Part shown: one piece after another, positions 52,098 through 60,369 of the stretch
Numbering within the stretch: the stretch's first letter is position 1
Layout of the letters: each line of letters starts with the position of its first letter
Source: Natronorubrum sediminis
GTDB lineage: Archaea; Halobacteriota; Halobacteria; Halobacteriales; Natrialbaceae
Length of the DNA stretch: 64,000 bases
NCBI RefSeq assembly: GCF_900108095.1
Contig: NZ_FNWL01000002.1
Span: forward strand, 1,236,741 to 1,300,740
Reading direction: 5' to 3'
Program-made: the position numbers and the translations under genes
The notes under the pieces: model-generated
The model's database searches: none
What the model saw: only the letters and a program-made list of their open reading frames with translations
Told to the model about the DNA's origin: nothing

Positions 52098-53045
52098 TTA
52101 CGTTGAAACGGCGGGTTCCGGAAGGTCGTACGTGACGCCGGTCAACTCGCTCGAAACGTCCCAGAGCCGACGAGCCGTTTCCCGGTCGTAGGATCGATCC
52201 GAGGACGCCTGCCGAACGGGAGCGCCCCGCATGTTCGCCAGTCCGCCGGGGCCGTAGTACGCCCCGCCGTCGACGTCGGGTGCCGTCGCCGCGTAGAGCG
52301 TCGGGAGGGCCCCCTCCTCAGCCGACTGGGCGAAGACGGCATTCATGAGTCGACGGAGCGCCGTGTGAATCCACGTTCCGCGTCCCTCGATTCCGCGAAA
52401 TTGCAGTTGCGTATCCGCGTATCCGGGGTGGACGGCGACGCTCGTGGCGTTCACGTCGCCCGCTCGAAACCGTCGCTCGAGTTCGTAGGCGAACAACACG
52501 TTCGCGAGTTTCGACTGGGCGTAGGCGTCCCAGCCGTCGTAGCTCCCCTCGCCGTGGAGGTCATCGAAGTCGATCATACCGCGTTCGTGAAGTCCGCTCG
52601 AGACCGTCACCACCCGCGCAGGGTCCGATTCGTCGTCGGTCCGAAGTCGCTCGAGGAGGAGCCCCGTGAGCGCGAAGTGGCCGAGGTGATTGACGCCGAA
52701 TTGAGTCTCGAACCCGTCTTCGGTCTCCCGACGCGGAATCGCCATCGTTCCGGCGTTGTTGACCAACACGTCTACCGGTTCGTCCGCAAGCCGTGAGGCG
52801 AATTCGTGGATCGACTCGAGACTCGCCAGGTCACACGATTCAACGCGGAGGTCCGCCTCGGGAACGTCTGCTCGAACGTCTCGCGCAGCCTGCTCGCCGC
52901 TCGCAGCGTCGCGACAGGCCATGATAACCCGCGCGCCGTGACGAGCGAGTTCGCGGGTCGTCTCGAGACCGATTCCGCTGTTCGCGCCGGTGACGACGGC
53001 CGTTCGGCCATGTTGGTCGGGGATGTCCGTTGCGCTCCAGCCCAT
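52098..53045 (-). CDS. Short-chain dehydrogenase (retinol-dehydrogenase-like)
   Basis: The 315-residue SDR has TAVVTGANSGIGLETTRELA (about 15-34) with Arg/Asn after the motif. It also has SCDLASLESI, LVNNAGTMAIP, VTVSSG, and the active-site Tyr-x-x-x-Lys in AYAQSKLANVLF, all typical of the retinol dehydrogenase/WWOX-like subgroup. The C-terminal extension (DGGAYYGPGGLANMRGAPV) is longer than in classical SDRs. ATG 53045 begins MGWSATDIPDQHG; upstream in-frame residues are not conserved-looking. The substrate is unknown. Confidence 0.9.
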   Translation of the reverse strand: MGWSATDIPDQHGRTAVVTGANSGIGLETTRELARHGARVIMACRDAASGEQAARDVRADVPEADLRVESCDLASLESIHEFASRLADEPVDVLVNNAGTMAIPRRETEDGFETQFGVNHLGHFALTGLLLERLRTDDESDPARVVTVSSGLHERGMIDFDDLHGEGSYDGWDAYAQSKLANVLFAYELERRFRAGDVNATSVAVHPGYADTQLQFRGIEGRGTWIHTALRRLMNAVFAQSAEEGALPTLYAATAPDVDGGAYYGPGGLANMRGAPVRQASSDRSYDRETARRLWDVSSELTGVTYDLPEPAVST

Positions 53046-53498
53046 AGGAGTCCACTGGACGCGACGATACCTAAGCGTCAACCGTGCATCGACAGCGAAC
53101 GCGACGACGGATACGAACGAGGGAGCAGATTTGTGACGCAAGGTGAGCACGCAACTCGAACGTACCTCAATCACGGTAGATCAGTATTCATACTATCATT
53201 CGTATCCGTCATCTTCCTCGAGTGGGTGCCGAAATCGTCGCTCGAGTAGCGACGGCGATCCCATTGTTAGTCATTCACTCGACCCCTATGAGGTGCCGTT
53301 TAGCCGGCCGAGGGCGGAAGTAACGAGATCGATACCCCAGAGAACCTCCAGAAAACGCATGTCGACACGAGGGTAGCTGCACCCGGGATCAAGTGGGCGA
53401 AATATTATAACTCCCTGTTTGTCAAAGAAAGTTGAGAGGTCTGGTTGCTCGAGTGGAAATCGACTTTCGTCCTCGAAACCGACGACGTTCGCGGCGAG
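53046..53498. other. 453-bp spacer without recognised gene
   Basis: I find no supported CDS or RNA here. CGTCGCT-cgagt-AGCGACG at 53236-53254 is a perfect 7-bp inverted repeat, and AT-rich segments (ATATTATAA around 53401-53409) could be promoter elements. The region separates the SDR gene from the 3-hydroxyacyl-CoA dehydrogenase gene, both on the minus strand. Confidence 0.5.
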
Positions 53499-54383
53499 TT
53501 ACTCGTCGTCCCAGTCGCCGCTCATCCCGACGCGTTCGCCGTCCTCCCAGACGTAGTATCCTTCACCGGATTTCTTGCCGAGGTTGCCCGCGCGGACCTT
53601 CCGGCGCAGGGATTGTGGCGGCTTGAATCGCTCGCCGAGTTCCTCTCGGAGGTGCTCCGCGATGTGGAGTCGAACGTCGAGGCCGACGTGGTCGGTCAAC
53701 TCGAGTGGGCCCATCGGATGACCGTAGCCAATAGACATGCTCTCGTCGATATCTGCGGGACTGGCGACGCCCTGTTCGACCATCCGAATCGCCTCGAGGC
53801 CGAGGGCGATGCCGAGTCTCGAGGAGGCGAACCCGGCCGTGTCGCGGACGACGACGTCTTCTTTCTCGATGTCGCGGACGTAGTCGACGGCGACAGATTC
53901 AGTGCGCTCGTCGGTCTGCTCCGCGATGATTATCTCGACGAGGTCCATGAGGTGAGGGGGGTTAAAAAAGTGCAACCCGACGACGCGCTCGGGGTGCTCG
54001 AGGACGCTGCCCATCTCCGTCACCGACATCGAGGAGGTGTTCGAGGCGATAATCGTCTCCTCGCCCGTCGCAGCCTCGACGTCCGAGAAGACGTCCTTTT
54101 TGAGGTCCATGTCCTCCGGAACGGCCTCGATGACGAGGTCCGCGTCAGCGACGGCCGCCTCGAGGTCGGTCGTTCCCGAAATTCGATCGAGTGCCGTCTG
54201 CATCTCCTCTTCCGTGACCTTGTCACGGTCGACGCCGCCCTGGAGATTGTCTCGAATGCCCTCGATGCCGTTTTCGACGAACTCGTCCTCGATATCCCGC
54301 AAGATCACGTCGTGACCCGCCATTGCGGACACCTGTGCGATACCGTGACCCATGCTTCCGGCTCCCAGCACTGCGATTTGCAT
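53499..54383 (-). CDS. 3-hydroxyacyl-CoA dehydrogenase
   Basis: This 294-residue L-3-hydroxyacyl/3-hydroxybutyryl-CoA dehydrogenase oxidises 3-hydroxyacyl-CoA with NAD+ (beta-oxidation) or runs in reverse. Motifs are IAVLGAGSMGHGIAQVSAMAGHDV at the N-terminal Rossmann fold, LVIEAVPEDMDLKKDVF, IIASNTSSMSVTEM, the catalytic His/Glu pair in GLHFFNPPHLMDLVEII, and a C-terminal helical domain with GYGHPMGPLELTDHVGLDV. ATG 54383 is chosen. The divergent neighbour is a metallophosphoesterase gene. Confidence 0.94.
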   Translation of the reverse strand: MQIAVLGAGSMGHGIAQVSAMAGHDVILRDIEDEFVENGIEGIRDNLQGGVDRDKVTEEEMQTALDRISGTTDLEAAVADADLVIEAVPEDMDLKKDVFSDVEAATGEETIIASNTSSMSVTEMGSVLEHPERVVGLHFFNPPHLMDLVEIIIAEQTDERTESVAVDYVRDIEKEDVVVRDTAGFASSRLGIALGLEAIRMVEQGVASPADIDESMSIGYGHPMGPLELTDHVGLDVRLHIAEHLREELGERFKPPQSLRRKVRAGNLGKKSGEGYYVWEDGERVGMSGDWDDE

Positions 54384-54514
54384 GTGCGTGTTGACTCGAG
54401 TCGGAAGCAAAAACGTTCCTCTCTCGAGACGAGTGGCGACGTTCGCTCGAGGGGCGCCCGATTCGAGAACAGCGGGGCGCAGCATTTTACGTATTCGGGT
54501 TGGATGGCTGACCG

Positions 54515-55873
54515 ATGGCCGAACACGACGGCTCGCCAGCAGACGACTCCGATGGGCCGGTCTACTACGTGATCAGTGACCTTCACATCGGCGGCGACGA
54601 ACAGTTGGGGCAGGTCGATTTTCTCGAGGAGTTACTCGCGTTCCTCGAGCGCTTGGAGACGACCGACGAAGATGCCGAATTGGTGATCAACGGCGACGCG
54701 TTCGGCCTGTGGGAGTTCACCGAGGTCCGTGGAGTGGCGAAATTCGACGTCCTCCTCGAGCGCTACCCCGAACTGTTCGAGCAGTTACGCGCGACCGGCG
54801 ACTCGATTCCGATCACGCTCTTGCCGGGAAACCACGATAGCGAGCTCGCGGCGTACGAAGAGTACGTCGAGCGGTTGGCCGAGTACAACGTCGACCTCGT
54901 GCAAGCCGAGTCGATCACTCGTCCGGTTGGTGATCGAACGATTTGGTTCGAACACGGTCACCAACAAGATTCCAACAACCGATTCGAGGACTTCGGCAAT
55001 CCCTACGAGCGGCCACTGGGGTTCTACTACAACACCCTCGTGACGAGTCGCGCGGGCCAACTCTCGGATCGGGGTCGATACAACTGGTTGAAGGACGTGC
55101 AAGCGATTACGCCCACCGAACGGGTGCCTCGCTGGCTCCTCTCGAAGTACTTCTACCGCGAAATGAATCCGCTCTTGCGATACGCCGTAATCCCGTTTTT
55201 GCTGTTGTTCAACGTGAGTGTCGTTCTGGCGGTGCTGGCGGGACTAGACGTCGCCGGTGTCTGGCGAATGCCGGTCGAGCGAACGGACGCCGTGCTCACT
55301 CAACTCGGGTTCGTCGGGGAAGCCGTTCACTTCCTCCTCGTCGTCAACGCCGCGGTCGCCGGCGTGCTCCTCCTTGCGGGCGTTCCGATCTACTTCATCC
55401 TCCGCGACTTCGGGAAGACCGTCGATCGATTCGGAGTCCTCGAGACCGACCTCACCGTCGACCCCGACGAACCGTACGAGCGGGCCGCCCGCGAGGTCTT
55501 CACCGACAGGCCCGAGACGGCGGTGTTCTGCTACGGGCACACGCATCGCCCGCTGGTGCGCGAGGTCGACGAGCGGCTGCTCGTCAACACCGGAACGTGG
55601 CTCAAACGGCTTCATCGACGGGACGTGATAACCGGGGTGCTCCCACCGGTGTTCTACCCGTCGTATCAACTCTGTGTCGTCCGCATCTCGGCCGTTTCGG
55701 AAGGCGTGGCGGTGGGGTACGAGGAGATCGAGAAGGCGAGTCCGAGCGCGGACGAAATCACTCGTACCGAACGTTTGCTGACGCTGGGCCAGGCTCCGCC
55801 GCCAGCGCTTCCCGATCGGACAGTCGTCACGTCTGACGGTCCGAAATCACCAGCCGAGATCCCGAACGACTGA
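54515..55873 (+). CDS. Calcineurin-like metallophosphoesterase with an inserted membrane hairpin
   Basis: This 452-residue protein has the five dinuclear-metal motifs of calcineurin-like phosphoesterases in order: SDLHIGGDE (21-29), INGDAF, LPGNHDSE (104-110), EHGHQ (146-150) and YGHTHRPL (340-347). Uniquely, two hydrophobic helices (about 223-248 and 271-297) lie between the fourth and fifth motifs, so the catalytic fold is split around a membrane anchor. This could bring it to lipid phosphates (LpxH-like chemistry) or other membrane substrates. ATG 54515 lies about 27 nt after a TTTTACG-type box. Confidence 0.83.
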   Translation: MAEHDGSPADDSDGPVYYVISDLHIGGDEQLGQVDFLEELLAFLERLETTDEDAELVINGDAFGLWEFTEVRGVAKFDVLLERYPELFEQLRATGDSIPITLLPGNHDSELAAYEEYVERLAEYNVDLVQAESITRPVGDRTIWFEHGHQQDSNNRFEDFGNPYERPLGFYYNTLVTSRAGQLSDRGRYNWLKDVQAITPTERVPRWLLSKYFYREMNPLLRYAVIPFLLLFNVSVVLAVLAGLDVAGVWRMPVERTDAVLTQLGFVGEAVHFLLVVNAAVAGVLLLAGVPIYFILRDFGKTVDRFGVLETDLTVDPDEPYERAAREVFTDRPETAVFCYGHTHRPLVREVDERLLVNTGTWLKRLHRRDVITGVLPPVFYPSYQLCVVRISAVSEGVAVGYEEIEKASPSADEITRTERLLTLGQAPPPALPDRTVVTSDGPKSPAEIPND

Positions 55874-55993
55874 TGTAGCGAGATTTCGAACGGCTGGTTC
55901 GCCGAGATTTCCCACCACTGGCTCTTCGGGGAGTGGACTCGGCGTCCACAAACGGAGTTACTTTACCGACCGAGTGCGAGTTAATCCGTATCA

Positions 55994-57136
55994 ATGAGCG
56001 ACCAACAACCGGTTATCGTGCAGGCATGCAGAACGCCACAGGGCAAACACGGCGGCGTCTTCGCCGACACCGGCAGCGAGGAACTCTCCGTTCCGCTCGT
56101 AAATACGATGCTCGAGCGAAGCGGGCTCACGGGAGACGACGTCGACGACGTCCGCTGGGGCTGTGCGAAGCAAGTCGACGAGCAGAGTAACAACATCGCC
56201 CGCGTTATCGCTCTCCTCTCGGAACTCGGCGAGGACGTCCCGGGGACCAGTATCGATCGACTCTGTGCCTCCTCCGCGGAAGCCATCATGAGCGCGAGCG
56301 ACGCCATTCGCGCGGGCCAGCGCGAGGTGATCGTCGCCGGCGGCGTCGAGAACATGTCACGGACTGAGCGCAGAAAGGGAATCGACGCCTACGGCGGTAT
56401 CGCAGAACAGTACGACGCCGCCGGCCTCACAATGGGCCAGACCGCAGAGAAGGTCGCCCAAGAGTACGATATCTCTCGAGAGCGCCAGGACGCCTACGGC
56501 GCGCGCAGTCAACAGCGTGCAGTCGAAGCCACCGAGGCGGGCAAGTTCGACGACGAAATCGTCCCCATCGACACGGGCGAACAGGTCGTCGAGGAAGACG
56601 AAGGGCTGCGTCCGGGCACCACGAAAGAGAAGATCAGCGGCCTCCCACCGGCCTTCGAGGAAGACGGCACCGTCACCGCAGCCAACGCCTCGCAGGTCTC
56701 CGACGGCGCAGCGGCCGTCCTCGTCACGAGTCGCGAGTTCGCCAAGGAACGCGGCCTCGAGATCCGCGCCGAAATCGAGGATCACAGCGTCGCCGGCGTC
56801 GATCCGACGGTGATGGGAATCGGCCCCGTCCCCGCCGTCCGCGGCCTCTGGGAGCGAAACGGCCGCTCGGCCGAGGCGTACGATATCGTCGAACTCAACG
56901 AGGCCTTCGCCAGCCAGACGCTGTACTGTCAGGACGAACTCGGCTTCGACGACGACGTCTTCAACGTCAACGGCGGCGCAATCGCTATCGGACACCCACT
57001 CGGTGCCTCCGGCGCTCGCCTCCCCGTTTCGCTCATCCACGAACTCGAGCGCCAGGGCGGCGGGCTCGGCCTCGCGACGATGTGCGTCGGGTACGGACAA
57101 GGAGCGGCTGTGGAGTTCCGCGTTCCCGAGCAGTAA
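55994..57136 (+). CDS. Acetyl-CoA C-acyltransferase (thiolase)
   Basis: The 380-residue thiolase has the nucleophilic cysteine in [12 protein letters not shown] (near 91) and the histidine in [17 protein letters not shown] (near 335). The second catalytic cysteine is in TMCVGYGQG (near 365). The NEAFASQ motif and overall length match biosynthetic/degradative type II thiolases. It can join or split acyl-CoA in beta-oxidation or acetoacetyl-CoA supply for mevalonate synthesis. TACTTTACC is about 27-35 nt before ATG 55994. The downstream acyl-CoA dehydrogenase gene is convergent. Confidence 0.93.
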   Translation: MSDQQPVIVQACRTPQGKHGGVFADTGSEELSVPLVNTMLERSGLTGDDVDDVRWGCAKQVDEQSNNIARVIALLSELGEDVPGTSIDRLCASSAEAIMSASDAIRAGQREVIVAGGVENMSRTERRKGIDAYGGIAEQYDAAGLTMGQTAEKVAQEYDISRERQDAYGARSQQRAVEATEAGKFDDEIVPIDTGEQVVEEDEGLRPGTTKEKISGLPPAFEEDGTVTAANASQVSDGAAAVLVTSREFAKERGLEIRAEIEDHSVAGVDPTVMGIGPVPAVRGLWERNGRSAEAYDIVELNEAFASQTLYCQDELGFDDDVFNVNGGAIAIGHPLGASGARLPVSLIHELERQGGGLGLATMCVGYGQGAAVEFRVPEQ

Positions 57137-57255
57137 TCGACGTACTCCACGTTTTTCGAGGCGCGTTGTGCGAGGCTTCCGACACGAAACCGAAACCGAA
57201 AACGACAGCGACAGAAGCCGAAAACGACAGCAGAAAGCGAGAGTCGAGGTCCGCG

Positions 57256-58395
57256 TTAGAGGATCTGGTCGGCGATGATGTTCTTCTGGATTTCGCTCGT
57301 TCCCTCGTAGATCTTCGTGATGCGGGCGTCGCGGTAGTAGCGCTCGGCGGGGTAGTCCGTGACGTATCCCGAGCCACCGTGGACCTGGATGCCCTCGTCG
57401 GCGACTTCGACGGAGATTTCGGAGGCGAAGAGCTTCGCCATACTCGAGTACTGCGCGGCGACGTCCTGGTTGTTCTTCTCGACCTGGCTGGCGGCGCGGT
57501 AGGTCAGCGAGCGAGCGGCTTCGACCTTGGTCGCCATCTCTGCGAGTTTGTGCTCGATTGCCTGGAACTCCTTGATCTTCTGGTCGAACTGCTCGCGCTC
57601 GTTCGCGTACTCGATGGCGGCGTCGAGGGCACCCTGTGCGGCGCCGACGGCCTGTGAGGCGACGCTCGTGCGACCGGCGGCGAAGAACTCCATGAGTTGG
57701 TAGAAGCCCTTGTCGACTTCGCCGATGACGTTCTCTTCGGAGACGCGCACGTCGTCGATGACGACCTCGGCGAGGTCGGAGGCGCGGATGCCGAGTTTGT
57801 TGTCGATCTTGTCGGTCGAAACGCCGTCTTGGTCCATTTCGACGAGGAAGGCGGTGATGCCGCGGTGACCCTCGTCGGGGCTGGTTTTGGCCATCAAGAC
57901 GCCGACGTCTGCGACGGTGCCGTTCGTGATCCACATCTTGTTGCCGTTCAAGACGTACTCGTCGCCGTCCTTCTCGGCGACCGTCTCGATGCCGGCGACG
58001 TTCGAGCCGTGCGCTGGCTCGGAGATCATCGAACAGGAGGCCGTTTCGCCGTTGGCGATTTTGGGAAGCCACTCCTCTTTCATCCACTCGTCGCCGAACT
58101 CGATGATCATGTTCGTCCCGAAGCCGGCCGAACCGACAGCCGAGCCGATTCCGGGGTCGGCACGCCAGAGCTCTTCGGTGACGATGGTACTCGAGATCTT
58201 GTCCATGCCAGCGCCGCCGTAGTCGATCGGAATGCCGGGGGCGACGAAGTCGTACTCCGCGGCCGTTTTGCGGATCTCTTCTGGATACTTGTGCTCGCGG
58301 TCGTGTTCCTCGGCGACCGGTTTCATCTCGTTTTCGCCGAAGTCACGGACGGCGTCGCGAATCGCTTCGTGTTCGGCCGACAGCGTGAATGCCAT
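57256..58395 (-). CDS. Acyl-CoA dehydrogenase
   Basis: The 379-residue FAD-dependent acyl-CoA dehydrogenase has an N-terminal helical domain, MISEPAHGSNVAGIETVAEKDGDEYVLNGNKMWITNG in the beta-domain, and the C-terminal helical domain with RYYRDARITKIYEGTSEIQKNII. The catalytic glutamate lies in YEGTSEIQ. It would introduce the C2-C3 double bond of acyl-CoA and hand electrons to ETF. The start is leaderless in style (CTATTTTGG about 27 nt before the ATG). It lies convergent with the thiolase gene. Confidence 0.94.
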   Translation of the reverse strand: MAFTLSAEHEAIRDAVRDFGENEMKPVAEEHDREHKYPEEIRKTAAEYDFVAPGIPIDYGGAGMDKISSTIVTEELWRADPGIGSAVGSAGFGTNMIIEFGDEWMKEEWLPKIANGETASCSMISEPAHGSNVAGIETVAEKDGDEYVLNGNKMWITNGTVADVGVLMAKTSPDEGHRGITAFLVEMDQDGVSTDKIDNKLGIRASDLAEVVIDDVRVSEENVIGEVDKGFYQLMEFFAAGRTSVASQAVGAAQGALDAAIEYANEREQFDQKIKEFQAIEHKLAEMATKVEAARSLTYRAASQVEKNNQDVAAQYSSMAKLFASEISVEVADEGIQVHGGSGYVTDYPAERYYRDARITKIYEGTSEIQKNIIADQIL

Positions 58396-58705
58396 ACGTG
58401 ACGATTGTGGTCAGGTACCAAAATAGCTTCGATCCATTCAACAGTTGCAACCGATCTCGTAACAATACCGAACGTTGTAAAGATATGCGACACGAACGAT
58501 GCGTATTAATTCTGAGTGCTTTTCGACGGGTTTCGTCGCAGTTACCCCTATTTCGACCCTTCAACCGACTAGTGGGGTGCTCTGGGTTCCACATCGAACG
58601 GTCGACTGACGAGCACGTCCTGCCCGATGCTTTACAACGGTAATTGCCACATACGCTATACTCGAGTGTAGCGCCGGTGGCGCAAATCGTTTCGAACGGG
58701 AGATC
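58396..58705. other. 310-bp spacer between acyl-CoA dehydrogenase and acyl-CoA ligase genes
   Basis: No supported gene was found. The TATA-like element of the acyl-CoA dehydrogenase gene lies at its left end (58418-58426, minus strand). Near the right end, GCGCC-ggt-GGCGC (58671-58683) is a small hairpin just past the stop of the acyl-CoA ligase gene and could help end its transcript. Confidence 0.45.
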
Positions 58706-60277
58706 TCACTCCTGATCTCGGATCTTGAACTTCTGGACCTTCCCCGTCGTCGTTCGCGGGAGTTCCTCGACGAACTCGACCTCGCGAGGGTGTTTGTACG
58801 CAGCCATGTGCTCGAGACAGTAGTCTTTGATGTCTTCGGGCGTGGCATCCGCGTCCGGAGTCGGGACGACGAGCGCCTGGACGGTCTCGCCGCGCCGGTC
58901 GTCCGGAACGCCGACGACGGCCGCGTCCGCGATATCTTCGTGTTCGAAGAGAAGTTCTTCGACTTCCCGCGGGTAGACGTTGTAGCCGCCGGTGACGATC
59001 ATGTGCTTCTCGCGGTCGACGACGAAGAAGAAGTCGTCCTCGTCCCAGTAGCCGATGTCGCCGGTGTGGAACCAGGTCGTTCCGTCTTCTTCGGTGAACG
59101 CCTCGTCGTTCGCCTCGGGCAGTTCGTAGTAGCCCTGCATGACGTTCGGACCCGAGATGACGAGTTCGCCCGTGATCTCGTGGAGGTCGGCTTCTTCTTC
59201 GTCGATCGGCCCCTCCTCGACGCGCGGAACCGTCTCGAAGTCTTCGTCGACGATCTTCGCGTCGACGCTCGTCTCGCCGGGGCCGTCGAGGGGCGTTCCG
59301 ATGCTGCCCTTTCGGCGCGCCCCTTTTCGGTTCGCGTGCGTGACCGGACTGGTTTCCGTCAGGCCGTAGCCCTCGTAGAGTTCGACGCCGTAGAGATCCT
59401 CGAAGCGTTCGAGAACCTCGAGGGGCAGACTGGAGCCGCCGGAGTTGACGAACCGGAGCGCCTCGAGTTCGTACTCCGCGGCGTCGGGCTGGTTGATCAT
59501 ATCGTTGAACATCGCCGGCACGCCGAACATGATGGAGAGGTCTTCTTCCTCGATCAGGTCCATCACGGTCGGTGCGTCCCACTCGGGGATCGGATAGTAG
59601 GCACCGCCGCTGTACATCGCGCCGTTCATCACGACGGACATGCCGTAGATGTGAAAGAGCGGCAGAGTACCGACGAGGCGGTCCGAAGACTGGAAGCCGC
59701 CGTGTGGCACGTCGGCGTTGGCTTCGGTCGTCCAGCGGATGTTGTCGTGAGTGAGGAGGACGCCCTTCGGGGTCCCAGTCGTCCCCGACGTGTAGGGCTG
59801 GACTGCCACGTCGTCGTCCGCGCGGTCGACGACGTCCGTAGTATCGTCCGCGAGGAACTCGTCGAAAGCGGTTGCACCCTCGACAGCGTCACCAACGCTG
59901 ATGACCTGCTCGACGTCTGTGTCCTCGAGTACCTCGACGACGTTCGGGACGTTATCAGCCAGGGAAACGACCGCCTTCGCCCCGCTGTCGTCTAGCAGGT
60001 GGCCGATCTCGCGGGCCTTGTACTGGGGGTTCATCGGGACGACGATGGCGCCGGCGCGCAGCGTACCGTAGAACGCGGTCACGAACTGCGGGAGATTCGG
60101 GAGGTAGATGCCGACGCGGTCGTTCTCGCCGATGCCACGAGAGTGGAGCGCCTGCGCGAACTGGCCGGCACGAGTCCAGAACTGCTCGTAGGTGAGTTCC
60201 GTCCCCTCGTAGACGATTGCGGGAGAATCGGGGTTCGATTCGACGGTCTCGGCGACAGTCGTAACGAGATTGGTCAT
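58706..60277 (-). CDS. AMP-forming acyl-CoA synthetase (fatty-acid/aryl-CoA ligase)
   Basis: The 523-residue ANL-superfamily ligase has the AMP-binding P-loop YTSGTTGTPKGVLLTHDN (about 170-187), YGLTETSPVTH near residue 315, and the hinge GDIGYWDEDDFFFVVDREKHMI. The A10 lysine is in RTTTGKVQKFKI. It activates a carboxylic acid with ATP to acyl-CoA; medium/long-chain fatty or aromatic acids are possible substrates. The TAXI-TRAP transporter genes lie 92 nt upstream on the same strand, suggesting that the imported acid is activated by this enzyme. Confidence 0.93.
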   Translation of the reverse strand: MTNLVTTVAETVESNPDSPAIVYEGTELTYEQFWTRAGQFAQALHSRGIGENDRVGIYLPNLPQFVTAFYGTLRAGAIVVPMNPQYKAREIGHLLDDSGAKAVVSLADNVPNVVEVLEDTDVEQVISVGDAVEGATAFDEFLADDTTDVVDRADDDVAVQPYTSGTTGTPKGVLLTHDNIRWTTEANADVPHGGFQSSDRLVGTLPLFHIYGMSVVMNGAMYSGGAYYPIPEWDAPTVMDLIEEEDLSIMFGVPAMFNDMINQPDAAEYELEALRFVNSGGSSLPLEVLERFEDLYGVELYEGYGLTETSPVTHANRKGARRKGSIGTPLDGPGETSVDAKIVDEDFETVPRVEEGPIDEEEADLHEITGELVISGPNVMQGYYELPEANDEAFTEEDGTTWFHTGDIGYWDEDDFFFVVDREKHMIVTGGYNVYPREVEELLFEHEDIADAAVVGVPDDRRGETVQALVVPTPDADATPEDIKDYCLEHMAAYKHPREVEFVEELPRTTTGKVQKFKIRDQE

Positions 60278-60369
60278 TCGCTTGTTCGTGGATTGGCTGA
60301 GCACTACTAAAGGATTCCTGTCCGGGTCGGTCCCCCAGCGTTGATAACGAAAACGGTGGACTCGAGACG

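Noticed and set aside
56357..58087. Long minus-strand open frame of 576 codons opposite the thiolase and across the acyl-CoA dehydrogenase
   Set aside because: Its translation is Arg-rich and low complexity, typical of antisense frames in high-G+C genes, and it overlaps two clear enzyme genes.
58790..59995. 401-codon plus-strand frame opposite the acyl-CoA ligase
   Set aside because: Antisense shadow of a clear ANL-superfamily gene.
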